Source of the DNA: an uncultured Eubacteriaceae bacterium | GTDB taxonomy: Bacteria > Bacillota > Clostridia > Lachnospirales > CAG-274 | Direction: 5' to 3' | NCBI GenBank assembly: GCA_947086655.1 | Contig: CAMTZM010000005.1 | Coordinates: forward strand, 1-64,000 | Length of the DNA: 64,000 nt | Made by a program: the position numbers and the translations under genes | Notes under the pieces: model-generated | The model's input: the letters and a program-made list of their open reading frames with translations, nothing else | Told to the model about the DNA's origin: nothing | Database searches by the model: none | Shown here: positions 1 through 7,576 of the stretch, one piece after another | Layout: every line of letters begins with the position of its first letter | How positions within the stretch are numbered: the stretch's first letter is position 1

Positions 1-54
1 TAGAGCATTCGGCTGTTAACCGAAGGGTCGTAGGTTCGAATCCTACTCGGGGAG
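1..54 (+). tRNA. tRNA-Asn (GTT), 5' end outside the window
   Basis: The anticodon stem-loop around ctGTTaa gives anticodon GTT. A complete T arm (GTAGG/TTCGAAT/CCTAC) and the 3' half of the acceptor stem (TCGGGGA plus discriminator G) follow. The 5' acceptor strand and part of the D arm precede position 1. No CCA is encoded. The next tRNA begins 5 nt downstream, so the two are probably processed from one transcript. Confidence 0.9.
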
Positions 55-59
55 TTTGT

Positions 60-130
60 AGGGGTGTGGTCAAATGGTATGACAGAGGTCTCCAAAACCT
101 TTAGCGAGGGTTCGATTCCTTCCACCCCTG
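60..130 (+). tRNA. tRNA-Trp (CCA)
   Basis: This is a complete cloverleaf. The acceptor stem AGGGGTG pairs fully with CACCCCT, followed by discriminator G130. The anticodon loop ctCCAaa reads UGG codons. The T loop is TTCGATT. No CCA is encoded. A rho-independent terminator follows 10 nt later. Confidence 0.95.
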
Positions 131-140
131 TTATAAAGAG

Positions 141-172
141 ACTATAATGTGAAATTTGCATTATAGTTTTTT
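141..172 (+). terminator. Terminator of the tRNA operon
   Basis: A perfect 9-bp stem, ACTATAATG (141-149) with CATTATAGT (159-167), is followed by a T run. It closes the tRNA unit before the methyltransferase gene. Confidence 0.8.
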
Positions 173-206
173 AATTTAGTTTAAACTAAAGGGGGATATT
201 ATTAAA

Positions 207-1478
207 ATGTATAAAGATTTTATTGAAGCGCTGAATAAAAAATATAATTGTTCGGGAGAAAATGATTTATCAGGTATGGACTTACAGCATTATAAATTTG
301 CATCGACTACAAGACAAAGAGCATTAAATGCCATAGAAACCCTTGAAACATGTGGTTTTATGTTAGATGGGGGGGGTATTAGGATACTTGATATTGGATG
401 CGCATACGGGGGATTTTCTATTGAAACAGCCAAAAGAGGCGCTGTAAGTTATGGTATAGAAATAAATCAAAAATTGTATGATTATGCTAATTTGAATAAT
501 AAAGATGAAGTATACGAAAATGGAAACTGTATATTTATATTAGCTGATGCTACTTCACCTAAGTTTCTTGAAAAACTTCCACATAATTATTTTGATTTGA
601 TTATTGTAAACGATGTTTTTGAACACGTATATGATACAGTGCAGCTACTGAAAAATATTTCTAAAGTAGCAAGTGATAAATGTGTTATTTATTATCAAAT
701 ACCTAATGGAAATTGTTTGCGCTTTGTAGCTAAAGAAGGACATACAGGTCTTTGTGGTCTTAGTATTATACCTCCGCTTTTTTGGTGTGCTCTTACAAAG
801 GACAAGTATAGCAGTATATATTATCGACAGTATGAGTATTATCTTGCTTTATTCTCTTACTTTGGTTTTGATAATGTTGCTCCTTTTAATTTTTCTGATT
901 GGTCTAATTACATAAGCAAGGATAAGGTTATTGAAAGAATTTCCCATGAATATGAAGTTGTAAAACAAACTATATCTGATAATAAAAGCAGTTTTTCAAA
1001 TGCTTATTCCTCTAAACTTAATAAAGAATTGTTTTTGTTTGAAAGTCAGCTTAATTACGATTTTAATGAACTTACCCCTTTAGATTTGACATGGAAATAT
1101 TTGACTACATTTTGGACCGGACTTGCTATGAAAAAGGATTTTAAATTTAATTTTATGAAAAGTACATCAAAACGTAGTTTTCGTTCTGATGATATTGAAG
1201 GAATTGAATTTTTGTTGAAATGCGATGATAATAAAATGTTAATAGATATTATCTGTGATTCGAAATATGAAAATTGTAAGTTTGATATTTATTTGAAATC
1301 AATGATTGAAAGTATAAGCTGTTATAGTCATGTAAATTATAGCGAGCAAATGCATTGTGAATGGAATCTGACATATTCAGGAATATACTTTGTTTTAATC
1401 CGTGTAATAGAGAATGAAGAAAAGAAAAATAACATATTTACATACCCTCTTTATTATTGTAAAGAAAACAGTTTTTAA
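207..1478 (+). CDS. Class I SAM-dependent methyltransferase with a C-terminal beta-sandwich-like tail
   Basis: This 423-residue protein probably transfers a methyl group from S-adenosylmethionine. The substrate is not evident. Motif I of the Rossmann-type methyltransferase fold is seen as DIGCAYGGFS (about residues 62-71), followed by an acidic strand end (GIEIN) and a post-motif NDVFEHV near residue 134, as in Methyltransf_11/23-type enzymes. The last 80 residues or so are not part of that fold. Their alternating hydrophobic pattern and the W-x-L-x-x-SGIYFVLIRV segment resemble a small beta-sandwich accessory domain. The ATG follows a GGGGGAT ribosome binding site by about 10 nt. It lies alone between two terminators, so it is probably monocistronic. 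Enzyme class is confident and specificity unknown. Confidence 0.75.
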   Translation: MYKDFIEALNKKYNCSGENDLSGMDLQHYKFASTTRQRALNAIETLETCGFMLDGGGIRILDIGCAYGGFSIETAKRGAVSYGIEINQKLYDYANLNNKDEVYENGNCIFILADATSPKFLEKLPHNYFDLIIVNDVFEHVYDTVQLLKNISKVASDKCVIYYQIPNGNCLRFVAKEGHTGLCGLSIIPPLFWCALTKDKYSSIYYRQYEYYLALFSYFGFDNVAPFNFSDWSNYISKDKVIERISHEYEVVKQTISDNKSSFSNAYSSKLNKELFLFESQLNYDFNELTPLDLTWKYLTTFWTGLAMKKDFKFNFMKSTSKRSFRSDDIEGIEFLLKCDDNKMLIDIICDSKYENCKFDIYLKSMIESISCYSHVNYSEQMHCEWNLTYSGIYFVLIRVIENEEKKNNIFTYPLYYCKENSF

Positions 1479-1512
1479 TTTTAATGGGGATTTGTTTTTT
1501 TCCGCTTATGTT

Positions 1513-1556
1513 AAAAAAAGTTTCAAAAGTCATCAATTTTTGAAACTTTTTTTATT
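1513..1556 (+). terminator. Terminator after the methyltransferase gene
   Basis: A 12-bp stem, AAAGTTTCAAAA (1517-1528) with TTTTGAAACTTT (1538-1549), is followed by more T residues. This is a rho-independent terminator 40 nt past the stop codon. Confidence 0.85.
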
Positions 1557-1622
1557 TTAAATTTGTTTAAAAAAACTTTAATTATGAAAAAATATAATTA
1601 GTATTTAATAGGAGGTATTAAT

Positions 1623-2606
1623 ATGTGTACGGCAATAACTTATAAAACAAAGAATTTTTATTTTGGAAGAACATTAGATTATGAATTTTCTTATGGTGAT
1701 GAGATAGTAATAACACCTCGTAATTTTCCATTACATTTTTTAATGGAGAATAATATGGAAAATCATTATTCCATGATTGGTATGGGACATGTTGAAGACA
1801 ATTATCCTTTGTATTATGATGCGGTTAATGAAAAAGGTCTTTGTATGGCTGGTTTGAATTTTGTTGGAAACGCAGATTATAAACATAAAAAAGAAAATAT
1901 GTGTAATATAGCTGTATTTGAATTTATTCCATGGATTTTAGGACAATGTTCTTCTGTAAAAGAAACAAAAAATATTTTAAAAAATATTAATCTTATAGGA
2001 ATAAAGTTTAATGATAATTTGCCGATTCCTGAACTTCATTGGATAATTGCGGATAAAGATGAAACTATTACAGTGGAATCTGTTAAAGATGGAATTAAAG
2101 TTTATAATAATATTGTTGGCGTTTTAACTAATAATCCTACATTTAGTGAACAGATGTTTAATTTGAATAATTATATTGGCTTATCGGCTAAAGAACCAAA
2201 GAATTATTTTTCTGAAAAATTACCTTTACACACATATAGCCGTGGAATGGGAGCATTAGGTTTACCCGGAGACTTGTCTTCTCAATCCCGTTTTGTTAGA
2301 GCAGCTTTTATAAAAATGAATTCAGTTTCAGATGATTCAGAATTAGAAAGCGTTGGTCAGTTCTTTCATATACTTGCATCTGTGGCTCAGCAAAGAGGTT
2401 GTTGTGATTTAGGAAATGGAAAGTATGAAATTACTATTTATACGTCATGTTGTAATGCGGATAAAGGAATTTATTATTATACAACTTATGAAAATCATCA
2501 AATTACAGCTGTTGATATGTATAAAGAAAATATAGATTCTACATCTTTAATAAGATATAATCCAATTCAAAATGAACAGATTAAAATACAAAACGATAGT
2601 GTTTAA
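1623..2606 (+). CDS. Choloylglycine hydrolase family enzyme (probable bile salt hydrolase)
   Basis: This 327-residue N-terminal-nucleophile hydrolase is likely to cleave the amide bond of glycine- or taurine-conjugated bile acids; penicillin V acylase is the sister activity. After removal of Met, Cys2 is the nucleophile (MCTAITYKT). Arg16 and Asp19 (FGRTLDYEFS), the Asn of AGLNFVG, GVLTNNPTF and the late Arg of SQSRFVRAAF match the conserved active-site positions of clostridial bile salt hydrolases. Length is typical and there is no signal peptide, so it is cytoplasmic. A GGAGG site lies 7 nt before the ATG. It stands alone after a terminator. The family is secure, and bile salt rather than penicillin V is inferred from similarity to gut clostridial enzymes. 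Confidence 0.88.
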   Translation: MCTAITYKTKNFYFGRTLDYEFSYGDEIVITPRNFPLHFLMENNMENHYSMIGMGHVEDNYPLYYDAVNEKGLCMAGLNFVGNADYKHKKENMCNIAVFEFIPWILGQCSSVKETKNILKNINLIGIKFNDNLPIPELHWIIADKDETITVESVKDGIKVYNNIVGVLTNNPTFSEQMFNLNNYIGLSAKEPKNYFSEKLPLHTYSRGMGALGLPGDLSSQSRFVRAAFIKMNSVSDDSELESVGQFFHILASVAQQRGCCDLGNGKYEITIYTSCCNADKGIYYYTTYENHQITAVDMYKENIDSTSLIRYNPIQNEQIKIQNDSV

Positions 2607-2620
2607 TAAAATTTAGAAAT

Positions 2621-2649
2621 AAGTCCCCCGCCTCTAAGGCGGTGGACTT
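2621..2649 (+). repeat. 12-bp hairpin resembling an IS200/IS605 terminal hairpin
   Basis: AAGTCCCCCGCC (2621-2632) pairs with GGCGGTGGACTT (2638-2649) around a TCTAA loop, with one C/T mismatch. No T run follows, so it is a weak terminator. The G+C-rich stem is unlike the surroundings and resembles the subterminal hairpins of IS200/IS605 elements. No transposase is nearby, so it may be a solitary end or a hairpin between convergent genes. Confidence 0.4.
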
Positions 2650-2712
2650 TCCTCCGTTGGTTAAATTACACTGTGATTTACATTGATTCATTAATAATTG
2701 GTTTAGTCATTA

Positions 2713-3630
2713 TTATTTCTCCTTTCGGAAAGATTTTTGTGCTCCTTGTATAATTGTGTCGTTTGAATTTATTACACCAAGAAGCAGTGGAGAAGTTTTG
2801 TTATGATATTTATAGTTTTCAAATGCTTTTTGTGGGTTCTTGTTGGCATAGCAGTATTTACAACCATTCATACATGTATCATAAGCCCCTATATCTCGGC
2901 TTTCAATACAATTACAGCCCTTTCTTGTGCCTTTATGCTTTAAGTTTTTAAATATTATACCATTGGCATTTCCTAAAATATCAAGTGTCATACAGCCGGA
3001 AGAATGGATGTGATATTGGGAAAAATCACCGTTTGTTCCACAGGTTTGAATAAAAATATTGTTTCTTTCTGCAATTGTTCCAAGTCCCTGTGCAAGTATT
3101 TCCATATCTTGAGTTGAAAGTGGAATAAGCTCCGGCATATTGTTTTTTAATTTTTTATACATTTCAATAAAACTGAAAATGCAGCGGTCAATATAAGGAG
3201 AAAGTACCTTTGACATATATTCAAAGGTATCCAAATGCTTTTTTATTGTATATTCTTTTGTCAGTAAAATAGGGTCATATCTCCATGCAATACGCTGTTT
3301 TCCAACTAATTCAGACAGTTTTATCAAAGTTTCCATACTTTCTTCTATATTTGGAACACCTGGTTCAACATCTTTGCCGTAAGCGGTAATTGTATAATGG
3401 AAGTAAGTATTAAAACGGTCTGTAATTTCGTGCAAGTGTGGTAGTATAGGATTGTAATTCTTAGAACAAAATACAATGCAGTCTACCGTCTCTGGTGTCA
3501 GTTCATAACGTGTAACTTTGTTTGGAAACAATGGATTGCGTGAGAGTACATATCCCTCTGAAAAGCGGTTTAAGAGCCATTCTGTGTAATATTGTACGGT
3601 ATCTGTACGTCCTCCTGTATTAATAATCAT
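2713..3630 (-). CDS. DUF1848 family protein with a C-terminal cysteine cluster
   Basis: This 305-residue protein of unknown function matches the DUF1848 family by its N-terminal IINTGGRTD motif, a central TIM-barrel-like region (ITAYGKDVEPGVPN, RYDPILLT) and the C-terminal cysteine-rich motif YDTCMNGCKYCYA. The CxxxCxxC spacing is like that of radical-SAM iron-sulfur sites, but here it is at the C-terminal end, after further cysteines (CNCIESRD). It probably binds an iron-sulfur cluster; the reaction is not known. The gene is convergent with the bile-salt-hydrolase-type gene. A ribosome binding site (GGAGGTAG) lies just before the ATG. The MarR gene lies upstream on the same strand, with a short coding remnant between. 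Confidence 0.75.
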   Translation of the reverse strand: MIINTGGRTDTVQYYTEWLLNRFSEGYVLSRNPLFPNKVTRYELTPETVDCIVFCSKNYNPILPHLHEITDRFNTYFHYTITAYGKDVEPGVPNIEESMETLIKLSELVGKQRIAWRYDPILLTKEYTIKKHLDTFEYMSKVLSPYIDRCIFSFIEMYKKLKNNMPELIPLSTQDMEILAQGLGTIAERNNIFIQTCGTNGDFSQYHIHSSGCMTLDILGNANGIIFKNLKHKGTRKGCNCIESRDIGAYDTCMNGCKYCYANKNPQKAFENYKYHNKTSPLLLGVINSNDTIIQGAQKSFRKEK

Positions 3631-3662
3631 TTTTCTACCTCCATTTTACCATTTACAAAAAT

Positions 3663-3788
3663 TTAATGTGTTTTTTTACTGTGTGCTCTGTCTGCTCTAA
3701 AACGACAGCATACAGCATCTTCGGTAGGATAACTAAGACCGATATAAACGGTTTTTGCTGCCTGTAAGCCCTCGTTTTTATAAAGCAA
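3663..3788 (-). pseudogene. Short open frame, probable gene remnant
   Basis: Read on the minus strand, a frame with coding-like composition ends at TAA (3663-3665). It contains GLQAAKTVYIGLSYPTEDAV, then CCRFRAD and a basic tail, and an in-frame stop lies at 3798-3800. There is no ATG; a TTG at 3786-3788 has no clear ribosome binding site. It looks like the 3' end of a lost gene between the MarR regulator and the DUF1848 gene. I do not recognise the family. Confidence 0.35.
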
Positions 3789-3910
3789 TAATAAATGTTA
3801 TTATTGTGTCATTATGTTTTTGACTGTTATAAGAGATATGATTTTTTATATATAATAATTTTGAAGTTGTCAATTGTAAAAAAACACTATAAATATCTTT
3901 ATTTTTTATT

Positions 3911-4372
3911 TTAAAAATCTATATCATTAATTTTATTAAATTTTTCTTTCATGCAGTTTGAAAATATTGTAGTAAGACGTATCAGTTCAATAATATCTTT
4001 CTCTTTTAATTCAGCCATAGCATCAATTTCAGCATTTGCGGCAGATGGAATAATATTTTTTGCATATTCCTTACCTGTGTTTGTGAAACGGACAATTTTA
4101 TTTCGGCGATCAGTTTCCGATTCTGTAAGAGACAGATACCCTAATTTCCAAAACTTTTTAATAATAGCACTTATGGTTTGCTTTGTTGCAGACAGCCGCT
4201 CGCATATTTCTGATTGCAGGCAGCCGTCCTCGGCAAACCAAATTAAATCCAAAACAAACAATTCTTTTGATGTCAGATTATACTTTCTTGCGTGAAGTTC
4301 ATAAGCACAATATTGTATATCACGAAGTTTACAATACTGATTTACGTAAGCTCTTACTTTTTCTCTGTTCAT
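3911..4372 (-). CDS. MarR family transcriptional regulator
   Basis: This 153-residue protein is of typical MarR length. The winged-helix core is visible: LTSKELFVLDLIWFAEDGCL leads into the recognition helix (SEICERLSATKQTISAIIKKF), and the wing contains the family signature LTESETDRRNKIVRFT (about residues 80-95). Flanking helices form the dimer interface. An inverted repeat of 9-bp arms sits upstream at 4394-4427, so autorepression is likely. The neighbouring coding remnant and the DUF1848 gene may be, or may have been, its targets. The ligand is unknown. Confidence 0.88.
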   Translation of the reverse strand: MNREKVRAYVNQYCKLRDIQYCAYELHARKYNLTSKELFVLDLIWFAEDGCLQSEICERLSATKQTISAIIKKFWKLGYLSLTESETDRRNKIVRFTNTGKEYAKNIIPSAANAEIDAMAELKEKDIIELIRLTTIFSNCMKEKFNKINDIDF

Positions 4373-4393
4373 ATAGTTCCTCTCTTTCTAAAA

Positions 4394-4427
4394 ATATTAG
4401 ACTTTAAAATAACATACTGTCTAATAT
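4394..4427 (-). promoter_or_regulatory. Inverted repeat upstream of the MarR gene, operator candidate
   Basis: ATATTAGAC (4394-4402) and GTCTAATAT (4419-4427) are perfect 9-bp inverted arms with a 16-nt spacer, starting 22 nt upstream of the MarR start codon. MarR dimers commonly bind such dyads in their own promoters. The rest of 4373-4637 is A+T-rich with no other gene seen. Confidence 0.55.
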
Positions 4428-4637
4428 CAGACTATATAATATCAAAAATTTTTCCTTATGTCAATATAGTTAGATAAAAAAATATTTATAAACTTTTTGA
4501 ATTTCAAAAATAAGAAAAGAAAAACTCAATTTTAATTATATTATACAAAAGAAACAATAACAAAAATTCAAAATGCTGTTAGTATAGAAAACATTTAAAA
4601 AATTATAATAAAAACAGTATTATTATGTTTTGTAAGA

Positions 4638-4677
4638 AAAACTCTATAAGAAACATGTACATTTCTTATAGAGTTTT
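4638..4677 (-). terminator. Terminator after ftsH
   Basis: A perfect 16-bp stem (4638-4653 with 4662-4677; core AACTCTATAAGAAA) has an 8-nt loop and A/T tracts on both sides. It ends 4 nt beyond the ftsH stop codon on the minus strand. Confidence 0.85.
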
Positions 4678-4681
4678 AATT

Positions 4682-6553
4682 TTATTTATTTTTAACTTCA
4701 TCTAATATTTTCATAAATTGCTCGCCTGTAATATTTTCTTCTTTATATAAAAATTCAGATATTTTTTCTAATGCTTCCTTGTTTTCTAAAAGTATACTTT
4801 CAGCTTTTTTATGACAGCGTTTAATTATATCCAAAACTTCTTCATCTATTTTTGCGGCTGTAAGTTCTCCGCAGTTTAAAACAGCTTTTCCATCTAAATA
4901 CCTATTTTCCATATCAGAAAGTCCCATCATATCAAAATGTTCACTCATACCATATTGTAAAACCATATTTCGAGCCATTTCTGTGGCACGCTGTATATCG
5001 TTTGCTGCACCAGTTGTAGCTGTTGAGAATATAATTTCCTCTGCAGACCTTCCTGCTAAAAGCACTGTAATTTGTTCAAGCATTTCATCTTTTGTCATTA
5101 AATAATGTTCTTCTTCAGGCATTTGCATAGTATATCCTAATGAACCCATAGTACGTGGAACAATAGTAATTTTTTGCACTGGCTGTGTGTTTTTTTGCAA
5201 AGCTGTTGCAAGTGCGTGTCCTACTTCGTGATATGATACAATTTTCTTTTCCTTATCGGATAATATTCTGTCTTTTTTTTCTTTTCCAGCTATTATAATT
5301 TCAACAGCTTCCATTAAATCAGCTTGACAAACTTCAGTTCTTTTCATTCTAACAGCCATTAATGCCGCTTCATTAACCATATTGGCTAAATCTGCACCAG
5401 TAGCGCCGCTTGTAGCAAGTGCAATAGTGTTGAAATTAACATCATCGTTAAGTTTTACATTTTTAGCATGTACTTTTAATATGTCTTCACGTCCCTTTAA
5501 GTCAGGTTTTTCAACAATTATACGTCTGTCAAAACGTCCAGGTCTTAATAAAGCTTTATCTAAGACTTCAGGTCTGTTTGTTGCGGCAAGAATTACTATT
5601 GCTTTTGAGGAATCAAATCCATCCATTTCAGACAAAAGCTGATTTAAAGTCTGTTCCCTTTCATCATTTCCATTAAGTGAACTGTCACGTTTTTTTCCAA
5701 TAGCATCAATTTCATCAATAAAGATAATACACGGAGAATTTGAGCTGGCTTGTTTAAATAAATCTCTAACACGTGAAGCACCTACTCCGACAAACATTTC
5801 AACAAAATCTGAACCGGAAATAGATAAAAATGTAACATTTGCTTCGCCGGCAACAGCTTTTGCTAAAAGTGTTTTTCCTGTACCCGGAGGACCTACTAAA
5901 AGTGCACCTTTAGGCTGTTTTGCACCTATTTCTCTGTATTTCTCGGGATTATGAAGAAAGTCTATAATTTCTTGTAATGATTCTTTTGCTTCTTCTTGTC
6001 CTGCAACATCTTTAAATGAAACACCTGTTTCTTTTTGCATATAAACTTTGGCATTACTTTTTCCAACGCCCATTATTCCTCCGCCCATTTTTTTGCCGGC
6101 AAAGTGCATAAACAGCATAAATATAAGGTATATAAATAATACAGGTATTATCCAAGACATTATAAAATCAAAAAAAGGTGAGTTATATTCAATAGGTCTG
6201 TAAAATATAATGTTATTTTCCTTTAAAGTTTCATAAAGTTCAGGGTCTCCAACATTTCCGGTATAAAGTGTAATTTCATCTGAATTACTTATTTTGGATA
6301 TGTTTTCATTGTTTTCAATTTTTTGAGGGTCAGCATAAATTACAAGTTTGTCTGACAATATTTCTACCTTTTTTACGGCTTTGCTTTCAATCATTTCAAG
6401 AAATTTTGAATATTCTACCTCACGCATACTTCTTATAGCATAAGAAGCTGTAAGCAAATTCATTAAAAATGTAGAAATTAAAGCAAACACAAGAATACTT
6501 ATAAATATTTTTTTGTTGTTTCCGCCTTTGTTATCTTTATTGTTTTCCTGCAT
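4682..6553 (-). CDS. ftsH: ATP-dependent zinc metalloprotease FtsH
   Basis: FtsH is a membrane-anchored AAA+ protease that degrades misassembled membrane proteins and some short-lived cytosolic proteins. Two membrane segments (about residues 16-34 and 132-152) flank an extracytoplasmic domain. The Walker A motif GPPGTGKT, Walker B IIFIDEID and the second region of homology ([18 protein letters not shown]) follow. The zinc site HEVGH lies near residue 442. I place the start at ATG 6553, preceded by AGGTGA and 5 nt, giving 623 residues. A GTG 9 nt further upstream (6562) overlaps that ribosome binding site and is less likely. The gene is single, followed by a strong terminator, with an imperfect dyad upstream. 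Confidence 0.93.
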   Translation of the reverse strand: MQENNKDNKGGNNKKIFISILVFALISTFLMNLLTASYAIRSMREVEYSKFLEMIESKAVKKVEILSDKLVIYADPQKIENNENISKISNSDEITLYTGNVGDPELYETLKENNIIFYRPIEYNSPFFDFIMSWIIPVLFIYLIFMLFMHFAGKKMGGGIMGVGKSNAKVYMQKETGVSFKDVAGQEEAKESLQEIIDFLHNPEKYREIGAKQPKGALLVGPPGTGKTLLAKAVAGEANVTFLSISGSDFVEMFVGVGASRVRDLFKQASSNSPCIIFIDEIDAIGKKRDSSLNGNDEREQTLNQLLSEMDGFDSSKAIVILAATNRPEVLDKALLRPGRFDRRIIVEKPDLKGREDILKVHAKNVKLNDDVNFNTIALATSGATGADLANMVNEAALMAVRMKRTEVCQADLMEAVEIIIAGKEKKDRILSDKEKKIVSYHEVGHALATALQKNTQPVQKITIVPRTMGSLGYTMQMPEEEHYLMTKDEMLEQITVLLAGRSAEEIIFSTATTGAANDIQRATEMARNMVLQYGMSEHFDMMGLSDMENRYLDGKAVLNCGELTAAKIDEEVLDIIKRCHKKAESILLENKEALEKISEFLYKEENITGEQFMKILDEVKNK

Positions 6554-6578
6554 AAGAATCACCTGCCAATTTTTATTG

Positions 6579-6628
6579 ATACTAAATGTTGTTTAAATTT
6601 TATATATGGGATAAACAATGTTTAGTAT
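6579..6628 (-). promoter_or_regulatory. Imperfect 17-bp dyad between ftsH and the LytTR operon
   Basis: Arms 6579-6595 (starting ATACTAAATGTTG) and 6612-6628 (ending ATGTTTAGTAT) match at 15 of 17 positions around a 16-nt spacer. The dyad lies about 25 nt upstream of the ftsH start. It could be an operator or an RNA hairpin in the ftsH leader. The remainder of the 315-nt gap is A+T-rich and holds the promoter at 6739-6766. Confidence 0.4.
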
Positions 6629-6738
6629 GAGTAATAACAAAAAAATATATAATTATAATACATAATAATTTTTAATTTGTCTATAATTGTTTTTACATTA
6701 CTCAAAACATATATAAAATTTGACTTTTAAAAATATTA

Positions 6739-6766
6739 TTTACAAAAAATATTTTTATGATATAAT
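6739..6766 (+). promoter_or_regulatory. Sigma-A type promoter of the LytTR/surface protein/kinase operon
   Basis: A -35 box TTTACA (6739-6744), a 16-nt spacer and a perfect -10 box TATAAT (6761-6766) lie about 100 nt upstream of the LytTR start codon. The -35 region is embedded in a short A/T inverted repeat. Confidence 0.5.
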
Positions 6767-6868
6767 TAAACTGTAAATAATAGCGTTAATGTTATACAAT
6801 AATGGCTGTTATTTTTTTATTTTATATGTATATTATAAAAAGTTTGTGTTTTAAGGAAGTGCTTTTTA

Positions 6869-7573
6869 ATGAATATTGCTGTTATAGATGATTGTAAAGA
6901 TGATTTATATAAATTAAAAAATTACATATTAGAGTATTTTTTAGATGATTATATTAATATTGATATATATATAAATGGTGAAGAATTTATAGAAACATTT
7001 AAGTCTAAAAAATATGATATTGTTTTCCTTGATATTTATATGACCCAATTAACAGGTATTGAAATATCAAAAATTATATTTAAAGCTGATAAAAACTGTA
7101 AAATTGTGTTTATAACAATGAGTAATTCATTTGCATCTGAAAGTTATGACGTGGAAGCGGCAGGTTATATTGTTAAGCCTGTTGATAAAGTGCGAATAAA
7201 AAATTTACTTGATAAATGCTTGTCTGATTTAGAAAAGAATAATAAATATATTAATTTTATTTCAGCAAAAAATGTATATCATATAGCTTATAGAGATATT
7301 GTTTATGTTGATAATATTATGAGAAAAATAAGAATACATCTTTGTAATAATTTAATTGAAATTAATGATAGTTTTTATAAAAATGTAGATGTATTGCTTG
7401 AAGATAAGCGCTTTATTGAGTGCTGCCGATGTGTAGTTGTGAATATGGACCATATAATTAAAATAAAAGGTGACGATTTTATTATGGATAATAATGAAAC
7501 AGTGCCTATACGAAAAAGAAATAGAAAAGAAATACATAAAAAGTATATGAGATATAAAATAGGTGAAATGTAA
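6869..7573 (+). CDS. LytTR-family response regulator
   Basis: This is a 234-residue AgrA/LytR-type regulator. The N-terminal receiver shows the acidic pair (IDDCKDD), the phosphoacceptor Asp in VFLDIYM near residue 54 and the conserved Lys in VKPVDK. The C-terminal LytTR DNA-binding domain (about residues 130-230) has the typical IVYVDNIMRKIRIH and FIECCRCVVVNMDHI motifs. It begins an operon: the next gene starts 4 nt after the stop, and a sensor kinase overlaps that gene. The GHKL kinase at 9253-11133 is therefore its likely partner. Confidence 0.9.
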   Translation: MNIAVIDDCKDDLYKLKNYILEYFLDDYINIDIYINGEEFIETFKSKKYDIVFLDIYMTQLTGIEISKIIFKADKNCKIVFITMSNSFASESYDVEAAGYIVKPVDKVRIKNLLDKCLSDLEKNNKYINFISAKNVYHIAYRDIVYVDNIMRKIRIHLCNNLIEINDSFYKNVDVLLEDKRFIECCRCVVVNMDHIIKIKGDDFIMDNNETVPIRKRNRKEIHKKYMRYKIGEM

Positions 7574-7576
7574 GAT

